A program made the position numbers and the translations under genes. Below are positions 33,180 through 43,438 of a DNA stretch of 64,000 bases, piece by piece; the first letter of the stretch is position 1, and every line of letters begins with the position of its first letter. Where the stretch lies: contig NZ_CP024955.1 in the NCBI RefSeq assembly GCF_002804065.1, positions 1,612,001 through 1,676,000 of the forward strand, in the 5' to 3' direction. The stretch is from Kyrpidia spormannii (lineage in GTDB: Bacteria > Bacillota > Bacilli > Kyrpidiales > Kyrpidiaceae). The notes beneath the pieces were generated by a model. That model saw only the letters and a program-made list of their open reading frames with translations, did not search any database and had not been told where the DNA came from.

Positions 33180-34451
33180 TCACCTTTCTGCAGGACTTAA
33201 CCCTTCATCCATCGCCCCGAGTTTTCGCCACAGGGCGAACAGCGCCGCTTTGGCGGCCCGAATGCGCACTTGGCGGCGGTCTCCACGAAATCGAAATTCT
33301 TTTACCCAAGAATCCGCATTCCGATGATGGACCGCAATATACACCAAACCCACCGGTTTTGTCTCCGTACCGCCGTCCGGCCCAGCGATCCCGGTAATTC
33401 CAATTCCCCAGTCCGCTCCGAGATGCTCGGCGACTCCCTGAGCCATCTGGATGGCCACCGGTTCGCTCACCGCTCCGAGCCGTTCCAGGATCTCCCCGGA
33501 AACGCCCAGAACCGCTTTCTTCACATCATTGCTATACGATATCACTCCGCCGACAAAATACCGGGAACTCCCAGGAACGTTGGTGATCATCTCTCCCAGG
33601 AGCCCGCCGGTGCAGCTCTCCGCGGTGGCAACGGTCATTCCTCGGGCTTGTAAAACTCGCCCTACGGCCACCTCCAGGGTTTCCCCGTCGACGCCGTAGA
33701 TATATCGCCCCAAGCGCCGACGCAGCTCTGCCTCCAGCGGCGCGATCCGCTCCCACGCCTCTTTTTCCGAGGCAGCCCGGGCGGTTAACCGGAGAGTGAC
33801 CTCCCCTTCGGCGGCCAAAGGGGCCAGCGTCGGGTTATCTTGGGCGGCCAACAAATCGGCGATCCGTTCCGCCAGGTGTGATTCGCCGATCCCGTAAAGG
33901 CGAAGCACCCGGGAACGAATGGTTTCGTTCCCGCCCATCCAGGTTTGCACCAACGGAATCACCGATTCCCTGACCATGGGTTCTAACTCCGTGGGGGGGC
34001 CGGGTAAAAGGACGTACCGCCGCCCCTCCGCCTCCACATACTGTCCCGGCGCCGTTCCCCGGGGATTGGGAATCATGTTCCCGCCCTGAATGACCATGGC
34101 CTGGCGGCGATTGTTTTCCGGCATGTCCCGGCCCAACCCAGAAAAATACCCTTCCACCGCACGAAGCGCTTCCGGGTGAAGCTCTAAAGGCCGCCCGAGA
34201 AACTCCGCCACCGTCTCCCGGGTCAAGTCGTCCTCGGTCGGCCCCAACCCGCCACACAAGATCACGAGGTCGGATCGCTGCCGGGCCGTCTGTAACACAC
34301 TCAACAGCCTGCCCCGGTTATCCCCCACCACTGTGTGGAAGTATACCCCAACCCCCGCCAGAGCCAATTGTTCCGAAACGAACCGGGCGTTGGTGTTGGC
34401 AATCTGCCCCAGCAAGAGTTCCGTACCCACAGCGATGATTTCCGCCTTCAT
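33180..34451 (-). CDS. cinA: CinA family protein (nicotinamide-nucleotide amidase)
   Basis: 423 residues from the ATG at 34451, with a G-rich site upstream; a TTG at 34499 overlapping pgsA is an alternative. The N-terminal MoaB-like domain has MKAEIIAVGTELLLGQIANT and CGGLGPTEDDLTRETVAEFL. The C-terminal PncC-type amidase domain has MTVATAESCTGGLLGEMITN and GITGIAGPDGGTETKPVGLV. CinA converts NMN to nicotinate mononucleotide and may hydrolyse ADP-ribose. The pgsA-cinA-recA neighbourhood is conserved in Bacillales; here a helicase gene is inserted before recA. Confidence 0.96.
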   Translation of the reverse strand: MKAEIIAVGTELLLGQIANTNARFVSEQLALAGVGVYFHTVVGDNRGRLLSVLQTARQRSDLVILCGGLGPTEDDLTRETVAEFLGRPLELHPEALRAVEGYFSGLGRDMPENNRRQAMVIQGGNMIPNPRGTAPGQYVEAEGRRYVLLPGPPTELEPMVRESVIPLVQTWMGGNETIRSRVLRLYGIGESHLAERIADLLAAQDNPTLAPLAAEGEVTLRLTARAASEKEAWERIAPLEAELRRRLGRYIYGVDGETLEVAVGRVLQARGMTVATAESCTGGLLGEMITNVPGSSRYFVGGVISYSNDVKKAVLGVSGEILERLGAVSEPVAIQMAQGVAEHLGADWGIGITGIAGPDGGTETKPVGLVYIAVHHRNADSWVKEFRFRGDRRQVRIRAAKAALFALWRKLGAMDEGLSPAER

Positions 34452-34495
34452 CCCGCTGCCCCCGCCTCGTGATTCGAGTTTCCCATCATGCTCGC

Positions 34496-35077
34496 TCAAG
34501 TTTTCCCAAACCCGATCACATGTCTATTCTTCACGAAATAATCGATTCCGGAAATGACAGTGATCAGTACGGCCAGGTACATGATCCAGGCTGCCACCGG
34601 AATGCCGACGTACGCGAAAGGCAAATTGTTCATCATTAACGCGACGACCGCCACGATCTGGGTGACCGTTTTCAACTTCCCCATCCGACTTGCGGCGATG
34701 ACTGTGCCTTCCGCTGCCGCCACCAACCGCAATCCCGTCACCGCGAATTCCCGGCTGATGATGACGATCGCTTCCCAGGCTTCGACCCGGTGCATTTCCA
34801 CCAGGGAAATGAGTACCGCCGAAATCAGGAGTTTGTCCGCCAAGGGATCGAGGAACTTCCCGAAGTTCGTGACAATCCTTCGCTTTCGCGCAATGTACCC
34901 GTCCAACCCGTCGGTGCTTGCGGCGACGACAAAAATCAGCGCAGCCACGATTTCATTGACTGTCAGCACATGCCCCGCCAGCGACACTCGACCGAAGTTA
35001 TAATGCACCAAGAGGAAAAACATGACAACCGGCACCAGGAAAATGCGGGCGATGGTGATGCGGTTGGCCAGATTCAC
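34496..35077 (-). CDS. pgsA: CDP-diacylglycerol-glycerol-3-phosphate 3-phosphatidyltransferase
   Basis: 193 residues from the GTG at 35077, which directly abuts the rimO stop; GGAGGG lies inside the end of rimO. The CDP-alcohol phosphotransferase motif DG-x2-AR-x8-G-x3-D-x3-D is complete in DGYIARKRRIVTNFGKFLDP. Several hydrophobic segments make it an integral membrane enzyme. It makes phosphatidylglycerophosphate, the first committed step to phosphatidylglycerol and cardiolipin. Confidence 0.97.
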   Translation of the reverse strand: MNLANRITIARIFLVPVVMFFLLVHYNFGRVSLAGHVLTVNEIVAALIFVVAASTDGLDGYIARKRRIVTNFGKFLDPLADKLLISAVLISLVEMHRVEAWEAIVIISREFAVTGLRLVAAAEGTVIAASRMGKLKTVTQIVAVVALMMNNLPFAYVGIPVAAWIMYLAVLITVISGIDYFVKNRHVIGFGKT

Positions 35078-36406
35078 CTAGACGCCCTCCCCGGCCAGAT
35101 CAAAATCGAAGGAATGGGTGATTCGCACTTTGACGAATTCCCCGGGCCGCCCGTTTACACCAGACACAAAAACCTGTCCGTCGATCTCCGGAGCGTCGTA
35201 CTCGGAGCGACCGATCCAGATATCCGGGCGCCGGTCGTCTTGACGTTCGAGCAGGCAATCGATCACCTGGCCCACCCGGGCCGCTCCACGGGCCGCCGAG
35301 GCTTTTCGCCCCACTTCCATCAACCAGGCTGCCCGGCGCTCCTTTTCCGCTTCGGAAATCTGGCCTTCCATGGAAGCTGAAGGGGTACCTTCCTCCCGGG
35401 AGAAGGCAAAGACTCCGATCCGGTCAAAAGCCATCTCTTCTACGAAATCAGCCAGCCGCAAAAACTGTTCTTCGGTTTCCCCGGGAAACCCCACGATAAA
35501 CGAACTGCGTATCGCCACGTTCGGTATGCGGGTTCGAATCCGCTCCAACAGCTTCCGAACTTGACTTTTTCGGCCCGGGCGATGCATGGCCCGAAGAACC
35601 TCGTCTTCTGAATGCTGCAGCGGCAAATCTACGTACTTGCACACCTTGGGCAACCCGGCCATCGCGTCGATCAACTCGTCGGTAAAATAACCCGGGTACG
35701 CATAATGCAGGCGAATCCACCGCAATCCATCCACATCGTTTAAGGCTGTTAACAGGTCGGGCAACCTTCGCCGACCGTACAAGTCCAAACCGTACTGGGT
35801 GGAGTCTTGGGCAATCAGACTGATCTCCCGAACCCCATCCGCGGCCAGGCGCCGAGCCTCTTCAACGATGGACGGGATCGGGCGGCTGCGAAACTTTCCG
35901 CGCATTAAGGGAATGGCACAAAAAGTGCAGCCGTGGTCACATCCTTCGGCGATTTTTACATAGGTAGAATACGGCAGACCAATTCGTTTTCGAGGAGTGA
36001 CCTCGTCATAGAGATACACAGGATTTCCAAATCGCATCGGGTGCCTGCCCGCCAAAGCCTGTTCCACCACTTCCGGGACGCGGTGAAACTCGCCCGTTCC
36101 AAGCATCCCGTCAATCTCGGGAATCTCCCGCATGAGTTCCTCCTGATAACGCTGGGCGAGGCATCCGGCCACCACCAAGGCTTTACAATGACCGGTTTCT
36201 TTATACTGAGCCATCTGAAGGATCGTGTTCACCGATTCGGCCTTGGCTTGGTCGACGAACCCGCAGGTATTCACGACGATGACATCGGCCTCCTGGGGAT
36301 CAGCGACCAAGTGAAACCCCCAGCGTTCCATGAGGCCCATCATCACCTCGGAATCCACCTGGTTTTTTTCACACCCGAGGGTGACCACCGCAATCCGACG
36401 CCCCAT
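35078..36406 (-). CDS. rimO: Ribosomal protein S12 methylthiotransferase RimO
   Basis: 442 residues. The N-terminal block has VVTLGCEKNQVDSEVMMG, VNTCGFVDQAKAES and VAGCLAQRY, with three cluster cysteines. The radical-SAM motif is GCDHGCTFC, and the C terminus carries a TRAM domain. The start MGRRIAVVTLGCEKNQVDSE marks RimO rather than MiaB, its paralogue at 12542. It methylthiolates an aspartate of ribosomal protein S12. It abuts pgsA. Confidence 0.96.
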   Translation of the reverse strand: MGRRIAVVTLGCEKNQVDSEVMMGLMERWGFHLVADPQEADVIVVNTCGFVDQAKAESVNTILQMAQYKETGHCKALVVAGCLAQRYQEELMREIPEIDGMLGTGEFHRVPEVVEQALAGRHPMRFGNPVYLYDEVTPRKRIGLPYSTYVKIAEGCDHGCTFCAIPLMRGKFRSRPIPSIVEEARRLAADGVREISLIAQDSTQYGLDLYGRRRLPDLLTALNDVDGLRWIRLHYAYPGYFTDELIDAMAGLPKVCKYVDLPLQHSEDEVLRAMHRPGRKSQVRKLLERIRTRIPNVAIRSSFIVGFPGETEEQFLRLADFVEEMAFDRIGVFAFSREEGTPSASMEGQISEAEKERRAAWLMEVGRKASAARGAARVGQVIDCLLERQDDRRPDIWIGRSEYDAPEIDGQVFVSGVNGRPGEFVKVRITHSFDFDLAGEGV

Positions 36407-36494
36407 TACGAATCCTCCAACCGCCGTCGATTGACATGTACACTACAGTATACTCCAAACCTGTTGGGCGTGTACAGGCGCCCAGATTACCATT

Positions 36495-36986
36495 TTAACG
36501 AAAATTGGTAAACTGGACATCTAACGGAAGGTCCGCAGCTTTGACCAATTGAATGACTTTTTGCAGGTCATCCCGGCTTTTTCCGGAAACCCGCACTTGA
36601 TCGCCTTGAACAGCTGCCTGGACTTTGAGCTTACTATCCTTCACGATTTTGACGATCCGTTTGGCGTTTTCCGCATCAATCCCTTGACGAATACTCACCC
36701 GTTGGCGCACCGCTCCCCCGGCGGCGGGCTCAATCTTGCCGGATTGCAGCGCTTTTAACGACACTCCGCGTTTAATCAGCTTTCCCTGAAGAATATCGAT
36801 GACACTGCGGAGTTTATATTCATCGTCGCTGAGAATCACCAGTTCCTCCCCCTGGCGTTCCACGCGACTGACACTGCCTTTGAAATCAAAACGGGTCTCC
36901 AGTTCCTTCATCGTTTGATGGACGGCATTATCCACTTCCTGGAGGTCGACCCTGGAGACAATGTCAAAACTATTCTCTTTGGCCAC
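36495..36986 (-). CDS. YajQ-family nucleotide-binding protein
   Basis: 163 residues, exactly the usual YajQ length, from the GTG at 36986 (GGGAGGGAG upstream). The sequence [36 protein letters not shown] and FTNFR at the C terminus are diagnostic. Two ferredoxin-like domains are expected. Homologues bind nucleic acid or cyclic di-GMP; the role here is not established. Confidence 0.95.
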   Translation of the reverse strand: MAKENSFDIVSRVDLQEVDNAVHQTMKELETRFDFKGSVSRVERQGEELVILSDDEYKLRSVIDILQGKLIKRGVSLKALQSGKIEPAAGGAVRQRVSIRQGIDAENAKRIVKIVKDSKLKVQAAVQGDQVRVSGKSRDDLQKVIQLVKAADLPLDVQFTNFR

Positions 36987-37033
36987 GGCACTCCCTCCCA
37001 TCACCACGGTATATTATACCACAGTCCAGGGAG

Positions 37034-37070
37034 AAAAAAGGAAACCCGGAAACCGGGTGGTTTCCGGGTT
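37034..37070 (-). terminator. Terminator after the YhcN-type lipoprotein gene
   Basis: A 12-bp perfect stem (AACCCGGAAACC / GGTTTCCGGGTT, loop GGGT) preceded on the plus strand by six A; leftward direction, about 70 bp after the lipoprotein stop. Confidence 0.9.
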
Positions 37071-37137
37071 CGCATAGCCGCCGATGTCAACCGGGAGCAT
37101 TCATCACCAATCTGGCTTTGCCTTTGATTGTAGTGCC

Positions 37138-37734
37138 TCAATAATAAGGTGCCGGCCACAGCCGTTGGACGAATGCCCGAAATTGATCGGCAACCCCTGA
37201 AACAGGTCGACCGTTTTGAAGATCTTGGGAGAACGTCTGAAACCGTTGCATCACCGCCGGGTTGGCGCTGACCCGGACGATGCGAATCGACGGATCCGCT
37301 TTTCGAATCACGTCGGTGACCCGTTGTTTCAATTGATTGGACACCGCCACATCGGTTTGTCCGTAAGTGGCTCCGCCGCTGGGTGAAGGACTGGGCGCTG
37401 GCTGTCCGGGCGCCACACCACCGGGTGCCGGCGGCCGTCCTTGGGTGGTTCCCTGATCCAGGGCCACATAGGCGGTATCTCCGGACACAAAGACCGTAGC
37501 GGCGCGAACGCCGGGAATCTGAACGACTTTTTGCGCCAGGTCGTCCGCCACCCGCACGCCCATTGCACGGGGTGCCGGCGCGGGCACCGGAGCCGGAGCA
37601 CCCCCCGGTGCTGGAGCCGGCGCGGGCGCCGGGGCCGGAGTTCCAGGATTGGCCTCTCGGGATACCCCGCATCCAGTTGCAAACAACGATATGGTCGCTG
37701 TCAATGTCATGGCGATCAACGTACGGCGATCCAT
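37138..37734 (-). CDS. YhcN/YlaJ-family sporulation lipoprotein
   Basis: 198 residues. The signal peptide ends with lipobox ATGC (LTATISLFATGC). A Pro-Ala repeat region (about 33-56) is followed by the YhcN/YlaJ core: VRVADDLAQKVVQIPGVRAA, TVFVSGDTAYVALDQG and QRVTDVIRKADPSIRIVRVS. A second Pro-rich insert interrupts the core. Family members are found in the forespore inner membrane and germination apparatus. It is followed by its own terminator. Confidence 0.88.
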   Translation of the reverse strand: MDRRTLIAMTLTATISLFATGCGVSREANPGTPAPAPAPAPAPGGAPAPVPAPAPRAMGVRVADDLAQKVVQIPGVRAATVFVSGDTAYVALDQGTTQGRPPAPGGVAPGQPAPSPSPSGGATYGQTDVAVSNQLKQRVTDVIRKADPSIRIVRVSANPAVMQRFQTFSQDLQNGRPVSGVADQFRAFVQRLWPAPYY

Positions 37735-37814
37735 GACAGTCCCCCTCTCACCCTAGGTACCGTTAGTATCGCCGCACCGATCGCAACTATGCGCAGCCTC
37801 CCCGACGCCGTGCC

Positions 37815-38606
37815 TCAGGAGGAGCTTTTCTTCACCGTATAGGTCAGGACGTCCCAGGTAACCGGCTCGAGCTGCTGACCATTGACCGTGACGGTTAACG
37901 AGGACGCCCGACCCGCCACAATCCTCACCTCCTGATTTCCTGTAAAGGTTCTGGTTTCCCCCGGTTGCAATGTCCTCTGCTCGACCGGGTGGCCGTCCGC
38001 TTCCGCATCAATCCAGCACGGATGGGGTCCGACCCGTAAAACGACCTGTAATTGATCCACGTTCTCCACATCCACCATATATTGAGAAGCATTGCGCTTC
38101 ACCACTTGAAGCACCGGTTGAGGAGCCGCGGGGGCAGGAGGACGTTGGGTAGCCGGCGGGGTTGCTGGCAACTGTGAAGCGGTCGTGCCATTCGGTTGGG
38201 ACGCAGGGGGCGCCGAACCGGGGTGCCGGTTTGCGAGAAACCAGTACCCGCCAAGCAACACGGCCAGGAGGGCCGCGCTCGCGGCGATTTGTGGGATGGC
38301 TCGGCGGATGCGGCCGGGCTGAGACAGGGTACTCACGTCCCCATTCCCTGAGACTTCCTGAGACAGCGGGGCGGCACGCGCCGACAGTCCCGACTGGATC
38401 AACACCTCATTTCCGTCCAATCCGAGAAACTCAGCGTACGCCCGTACAAACCCTCGGGCATAAACCCCTGGGGGCAGCGCACTCAGATCCCCCCGTTCAA
38501 TCGCCTCTAGGTATACTGAACGGATTTTTGTCGCTTCGGCGACCTCCTCCAGAGTCAACCCCCGGCCCTCCCGGGTTTTCCGGAGCAATTGCCCGACGTC
38601 CTCCAT
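37815..38606 (-). CDS. rodZ: RodZ-like protein (YmfM): HTH, membrane segment, DUF4115
   Basis: 263 residues from the ATG at 38606, with AAGGAGGAGG upstream. N-terminal XRE-like helix-turn-helix (LLRKTREGRGLTLEEVAEAT, YLEAIERGDLSALPPGVYAR), then a transmembrane helix (AASAALLAVLLGGYWFLA, about residue 125-142), a Pro-rich linker and a C-terminal DUF4115 domain. RodZ links the actin-like MreB to the membrane and helps set cell shape. The gene order with ymfK matches Bacillus subtilis. Confidence 0.92.
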   Translation of the reverse strand: MEDVGQLLRKTREGRGLTLEEVAEATKIRSVYLEAIERGDLSALPPGVYARGFVRAYAEFLGLDGNEVLIQSGLSARAAPLSQEVSGNGDVSTLSQPGRIRRAIPQIAASAALLAVLLGGYWFLANRHPGSAPPASQPNGTTASQLPATPPATQRPPAPAAPQPVLQVVKRNASQYMVDVENVDQLQVVLRVGPHPCWIDAEADGHPVEQRTLQPGETRTFTGNQEVRIVAGRASSLTVTVNGQQLEPVTWDVLTYTVKKSSS

Positions 38607-38631
38607 GGCTCCTCCTCCTTGGGCGGTGGTT

Positions 38632-39396
38632 TTACTCATAATCACTCAACACACAAGGCAACTCTTCGTACGTAATTTCTTCGTCCGGGGTATTCCGCAA
38701 TTCGATGATCCTGTCGAACAGATCCCATCCGTACTCCGAATGGCGCACGAAAATATCCGGATGCTCAATGATTTTCGGACCAGGGATTTTCAAGACTTCT
38801 CGAACCAGCCGGCGGTGTTCTTCCCCGGCCCTTCGAGTGGACACAATGCCGTCAATAATATAGACGTTGGTGGACGGATTGCGCTCGTCCGGGTCAAAAT
38901 CGGTGCGAACGGTTTGCTTGATTAACGTCGACGAGACAAAGGTCCAATGTTTATTGGCGTAAACGCTCGCCGCAACGATGGACTCCGTCTTCCCCACCCT
39001 GGGCATCCCCCGCACCCCAATCACCTGATGCCCGGGTCGCTTCAACAGCTCCCCCAAAAAATCCACCAGGATTCCCAACTCGTTTCGGGTAAATTTATAG
39101 GTTTTTAAATCACTCGACTCCCGGGCGATAAATCGGCCGTGGCGCAGGGCGATGCGGTCGATCAACGTGGGCTGCCGGAGAGCGGTGACCTGGATGCTGT
39201 TCACATGTCTCAGCAATTGGCGCAGCACCGAAATCTTTTGCCGGTCTTCGACTTGAATGAGAAGACCCCGACGAGTGTTTTCCACGCCGTTGATTGTGAG
39301 GATGTTTATGGATAGCATACCCAGGAGAGAAGAAATATCCCCCAGAAGCCCGGGGCGGTTCTTGTGAATGTCGTACTCGAAGTACCAGTCCTCCAT
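38632..39396 (-). CDS. ymfK: YmfK-family DUF3388 protein with ACT-like and P-loop segments
   Basis: 254 residues. The N terminus looks like an ACT domain (YDIHKNRPGLLGDISSLLGM then LTINGVENTRRGLLIQVEDR). The middle has a P-loop-like GVRGMPRVGKTESIVAA, followed by VYIIDGIVSTRRAGEEHRRL. It matches DUF3388 proteins such as Bacillus subtilis YmfK, whose role is unknown. It lies directly upstream of the rodZ homologue, as in B. subtilis. Confidence 0.85.
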   Translation of the reverse strand: MEDWYFEYDIHKNRPGLLGDISSLLGMLSINILTINGVENTRRGLLIQVEDRQKISVLRQLLRHVNSIQVTALRQPTLIDRIALRHGRFIARESSDLKTYKFTRNELGILVDFLGELLKRPGHQVIGVRGMPRVGKTESIVAASVYANKHWTFVSSTLIKQTVRTDFDPDERNPSTNVYIIDGIVSTRRAGEEHRRLVREVLKIPGPKIIEHPDIFVRHSEYGWDLFDRIIELRNTPDEEITYEELPCVLSDYE

Positions 39397-39495
39397 GAAT
39401 TCGAGCTCCTCCCCATGTCAAAAAAATCCCGAAATCCCCAGTGTGTAAAGCGTGGTGAATCCGGTTAGTCTCAAAGAAGGAGAGGGGGGATTGGC

Positions 39496-40689
39496 ATGGC
39501 CCGCAACCGCGGTGTCAACCCCGGGCGAACCTTGGCCCTCGTCGGCGGGCTGTTTGCCGCCGCCACCACACTGGAAACGGCACTGCTCAACCTGGTCATT
39601 TGGACGTCCTACCCAGATCTGGTTCCCTTTTTAACCTACCAAGCCGCCGTGTTTCTGTTCGCCGGACTCGGTTTTGCTTTTGCAGGGATCCTGGAGCGCT
39701 TCGACCCCGGCATCCCTATGCGCGCCGGGGCGGCGGTCCTCGCCGCCCTGGCCGTCTGGGCGGCTCTGGCGGAACACTGGTTGGGGCACCGCCCCCTCGT
39801 GGCGGGATTTCTGAACGGCTCAGGGATCGGCCTCTACTGGTGGGGATTCAACAAACAGTGGCTACGGGCCACCGCCCCCCGCACCCGGGACCATTACCAG
39901 CGGCTTCACACTTTCACCGCCTCCACGGCCTCGATTGCTACGCCCTTGGCCGCTGAAATGGTGTTCCGCACGTTGCCGCGAGGGGAACACCCTCTCCTGT
40001 TTGGCCTCGTTACTGTGTTGCTGGTCCTATTATACCGGACATCCAGACGTCTCGCCCCTCCAACGCCGGAGCCATTCGATTGGAAAGAAGTACCTCCCCT
40101 GTTCGGCAGCTGGCGGGGCCTCCTCGGTGCGAGTCTCCTGTGGGGAAGCCGAGAGTCACTGGTGCTCGCTCTCCCTCTCGTGTTCGTGTACGTCATCACC
40201 GGCACCGAGACGGCCAGCGGTCTCTATCTCATCCTTTCTTCCACTGCGACGCTGATGGGCGGATTCTTGGTGGAAAGATGGCTCACTGCCCGGTCCCGCC
40301 GTCGACTGTTGTGGCTGTCCGCTGCGGTGCTCGTCATAGCCGGGCTCGGGCCCACCCTGTTTCCCAGCTCGGTAGCCCTCTACATCTTTGGTGCAGCCAA
40401 TGCGCTGGCTGTGCCCTTTGCTGCCGCCTCCTACGGGGCCGCGAGCATGGATATCATAGGCGGTCTTCCTCAAGCGGACACCCACATGGGACAATATTTT
40501 TTGATGCGAGAGTGGTTTCTCACGGCCGGACGCCTCGGATCTTTGACGATTCTCATGGCTGGCGCTCTGGTCTTGCCCACCGAAACCGCCTTTCGCCTCG
40601 GTTTTTTTCTGACTGCCGCCGGTTGTGCCGCCTTTGCCGCCGGTTTCGCTCCGGTGGTACAAGGCCGACGCCTCGGTTACGAAAACTGA
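39496..40689 (+). CDS. MFS-type transporter
   Basis: 397 residues with about 11-12 hydrophobic segments and the start AALVGGLFAAATTLETALLN-like; AAGGAGAGGGGGGA lies upstream of the ATG at 39496. It resembles major facilitator superfamily permeases, but no substrate motif is clear. It is the only rightward gene between recA and the PHA region and is divergent from ymfK and convergent with spoIIIE. An efflux role is possible but unproven. Confidence 0.75.
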   Translation: MARNRGVNPGRTLALVGGLFAAATTLETALLNLVIWTSYPDLVPFLTYQAAVFLFAGLGFAFAGILERFDPGIPMRAGAAVLAALAVWAALAEHWLGHRPLVAGFLNGSGIGLYWWGFNKQWLRATAPRTRDHYQRLHTFTASTASIATPLAAEMVFRTLPRGEHPLLFGLVTVLLVLLYRTSRRLAPPTPEPFDWKEVPPLFGSWRGLLGASLLWGSRESLVLALPLVFVYVITGTETASGLYLILSSTATLMGGFLVERWLTARSRRRLLWLSAAVLVIAGLGPTLFPSSVALYIFGAANALAVPFAAASYGAASMDIIGGLPQADTHMGQYFLMREWFLTAGRLGSLTILMAGALVLPTETAFRLGFFLTAAGCAAFAAGFAPVVQGRRLGYEN

Positions 40690-40715
40690 GCCAGCGGGTG
40701 CGCGGATGCCTGGCA

Positions 40716-43091
40716 TCAGGAGTGCTGAGAGCCCCGGCGCCGTTCGAGCTGTGCCGGAGTCCACAGAACTTCCCGGGGTTTACTGCCTTCAAAGGGGCCG
40801 ACAATGCCGCGCCCTTCCATCTGATCGATAAGCCGGGCGGCCCGGGTGTATCCGATGCGGAGCCTCCTCTGCAAAAGGGATACCGATGCTTGCCCGGATC
40901 CCACCACCAGGGCGACGGCCTCGTCGAACAAAGGGTCCAAATCCTCTTGAGGACTCTCTTCCCCGCCCGGCACATCCCAATCTTCTCGGTACTGGGCCGG
41001 CATTTGGTTTTTCACCGTTTCCACCACCCGTTCCACCTCCGCCTCGGACACAAAAGCACCCTGTACCCGAATCGGCTTTGGAGCGCCGACGGGAAGGAAC
41101 AGCATGTCCCCCCGGCCCAGTAATTTTTCTGCACCGCCCATGTCGAGGATCGTCCTGGAATCTGCCTGGGAGGAGACCGCGAAAGCGATCCGGGAAGGAA
41201 TGTTGGCCTTGATGAGCCCGGTGATCACGTCCACGGAAGGCCGCTGGGTGGCGACGATCAGGTGGATCCCGGCCGCCCGGGCCATCTGGGCGAGGCGGCA
41301 GATCGCATCCTCCACATCTCCAGGAGCGACCATCATCAGATCCGACAACTCGTCCACCACGACTACAATGTATGGCAAGAGAGGGCGTCCGAATCGATGG
41401 GCCAATTCGTTGTACCGTTCCATGTCCCGGACCCCTTCCCGGGCGAACAAGGCGTACCGCCCTTCCATCTCCTCCACGACTTTTTTTAAAGTGGCGGCCG
41501 CTTTCCTCATGTCGGTGACCACCGGAGCCATCAAATGGGGGATCCCCCCGTAAACCCCCAGTTCCACCATTTTCGGATCAATCATGACAAGTTTCACTTG
41601 ATCCGGGTCGGCGCGAAAGAGCAGGCTGATGATCAAACTGTTGATACATACGCTCTTACCGGATCCCGTGGCACCGGCGATGAGTAGATGGGGCATCTTA
41701 GAGAGATCCGCCATCACCGGCGCGCCGGCGATATCCCGGCCCAAAGCCAGGATGAGCGGGCTTTTCGCCTGACTAAACTCCGGGGTTTCTAACACCTCCC
41801 GCAAGGGGATGATCGCGATTTCCCGGTTGGGAACCTCAATGCCTATGGCCGACTTACCCGGGATGGGAGCCTCCATGCGGATATCCGGGGCCGCCAGAGC
41901 CAAAGCCAAATCATCCGTCAGGGCCACGATCCTGGATACTTTAACGCCCACTGCCGGTTGGATCTCATAACGGGTAACCGCTGGCCCCCGGTAAGCCTGC
42001 AACACCTTTGCTTTTACGCCAAAACTTTCGAGGGTTTGCTCAAGTTTGTGGGCATTAGCCGCAACGTCCTTCAGATCCGACCCGTTTCGTCCCGGCGGCG
42101 GAGGGTTTAATAGCCCGATGGACGGCAGGTGGTACGTGCGTCCAAGGGGACTGGAGGACACCACGATTCCTTCCTCCGGGGTCGGCCCAACTCCAGATGG
42201 CCGGCCCTTTGACAGCCGTACTTGAATCCGGGATTTGGCCTCATCGACAACGGCAACCGGGTCGTCCTCGTCGGCCTCTGTCCCCGCATCGACAGCGGGT
42301 GGAGCAACGATGGTGTCGGGTTGCGCTTCCTCCTCGACCCACGCCCCGGCCTCGGAAAAATCGCGAATGGGAAACGCTTCTTCGGACGCCTTTCGGCCCC
42401 CCTTTGGTGTTCGACGGCGTCCGGCCGCTCGGGCATCCGCTTCGGAAGCCGCCCGCCAGGCGTCGGCGAGGGCCTTGATGCGGGTGGAAATCCCCTGAGC
42501 CAACTGGACACCCCACCTTTTCAAGGTCTCCCACACTGACAGGGCCGACCGGCCGGTGGCCAGAATGATCGCCACCAGGGCGGATATGAGCAACACGATC
42601 TCGGTGCCTAAAGTATCGAATAAAAAGTGAGTGGCAGAAAAAAGGGCATACCCCACCGCCCCACCCCCCACACGCTCCGGGGGTGCGACGGGGTGCCCGC
42701 CTTCGGTTGCACCGGTGCTGGCCAAATACAACTGGTCAATCCGGTGGGTGGTGATCGTCCACAGATCCGGTGGAGTCAAAGGATGGCTGCGGATAAGGGA
42801 GGTGTAGAGGTTGAGCTGCTCCCAGGTGAGAAGAACGGCGATAAACAGAAAGACTCCCGTCACCCGAAGGTTCCAACAAGGGGCGCGGCCTTTGACAATC
42901 ACATAGCCCCCGACCCACAGCATGGCCAGGGGGACGAGGACATACCACCCCCCCGCCACCCACATGGCGAGGTGAGCGAGAGATCGGCCGATCCACCCTA
43001 GCTGCGCTAGACAAATCAAGGAGGCCGCAACAATGACCAGCCCCGTAATCTCCGTTTTCATCCATTCCTTGGCCTGCTCGACCTTACTCAC
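40716..43091 (-). CDS. spoIIIE: DNA translocase SpoIIIE/FtsK
   Basis: 791 residues from the GTG at 43091. Four N-terminal membrane segments occur in about residues 15-190, followed by an acidic, Pro-rich linker. The motor domain has Walker A GATGSGKS (from about 473), [20 protein letters not shown] and [11 protein letters not shown], plus [20 protein letters not shown]. The C-terminal gamma winged-helix domain has [20 protein letters not shown], which reads polar DNA sequences. It pumps DNA through the septum in division and sporulation. The tepA-ylzJ-spoIIIE order matches Bacillus subtilis. Confidence 0.98.
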   Translation of the reverse strand: MSKVEQAKEWMKTEITGLVIVAASLICLAQLGWIGRSLAHLAMWVAGGWYVLVPLAMLWVGGYVIVKGRAPCWNLRVTGVFLFIAVLLTWEQLNLYTSLIRSHPLTPPDLWTITTHRIDQLYLASTGATEGGHPVAPPERVGGGAVGYALFSATHFLFDTLGTEIVLLISALVAIILATGRSALSVWETLKRWGVQLAQGISTRIKALADAWRAASEADARAAGRRRTPKGGRKASEEAFPIRDFSEAGAWVEEEAQPDTIVAPPAVDAGTEADEDDPVAVVDEAKSRIQVRLSKGRPSGVGPTPEEGIVVSSSPLGRTYHLPSIGLLNPPPPGRNGSDLKDVAANAHKLEQTLESFGVKAKVLQAYRGPAVTRYEIQPAVGVKVSRIVALTDDLALALAAPDIRMEAPIPGKSAIGIEVPNREIAIIPLREVLETPEFSQAKSPLILALGRDIAGAPVMADLSKMPHLLIAGATGSGKSVCINSLIISLLFRADPDQVKLVMIDPKMVELGVYGGIPHLMAPVVTDMRKAAATLKKVVEEMEGRYALFAREGVRDMERYNELAHRFGRPLLPYIVVVVDELSDLMMVAPGDVEDAICRLAQMARAAGIHLIVATQRPSVDVITGLIKANIPSRIAFAVSSQADSRTILDMGGAEKLLGRGDMLFLPVGAPKPIRVQGAFVSEAEVERVVETVKNQMPAQYREDWDVPGGEESPQEDLDPLFDEAVALVVGSGQASVSLLQRRLRIGYTRAARLIDQMEGRGIVGPFEGSKPREVLWTPAQLERRRGSQHS

Positions 43092-43213
43092 GCCATGCCC
43101 ACTCCCTCGGAAAAACCGCTGTACGTTCTACTACATTTCTCCAAGGGAGTCGGCTTTTCCTTCCGGACGAGGTTCCAGGGCCGGTTTCGCCCCGGCTGGC
43201 ATCGGCAAAATTG

Positions 43214-43438
43214 TTATGGGATTCCGGGATAAAGGCAAAGTTCGCGGCCCGGCTGGTATTCCGGCCGGAGATAATCGGCGGGGTTTGGGCTGATTAAACG
43301 CACGATCCGCACGCGATCCGCGCCGATGGACTCCACTTCCAGGCAGGCGAACCCGACCCGGATTTCCATTTTGGGGGCAGCAGGCCGCGCTTCTCCTGCA
43401 AAAACAAGGGAAAGAGGCACCGCGGTGTAGAGAATCAT
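43214..43438 (-). CDS. ylzJ: YlzJ-like protein
   Basis: 74 residues. [15 protein letters not shown] is the typical YlzJ start and the position between tepA and spoIIIE is conserved. The start overlaps the tepA stop by 4 bp, so it is translationally coupled. Function is unknown. Confidence 0.85.
   Translation of the reverse strand: MILYTAVPLSLVFAGEARPAAPKMEIRVGFACLEVESIGADRVRIVRLISPNPADYLRPEYQPGRELCLYPGIP

Noticed and set aside
37570..37640. Alternating Pro-Ala coding stretch as a possible DNA repeat
   Set aside because: It is a protein low-complexity linker encoded by GC-rich codons in the YhcN-type lipoprotein, not a repeat array.
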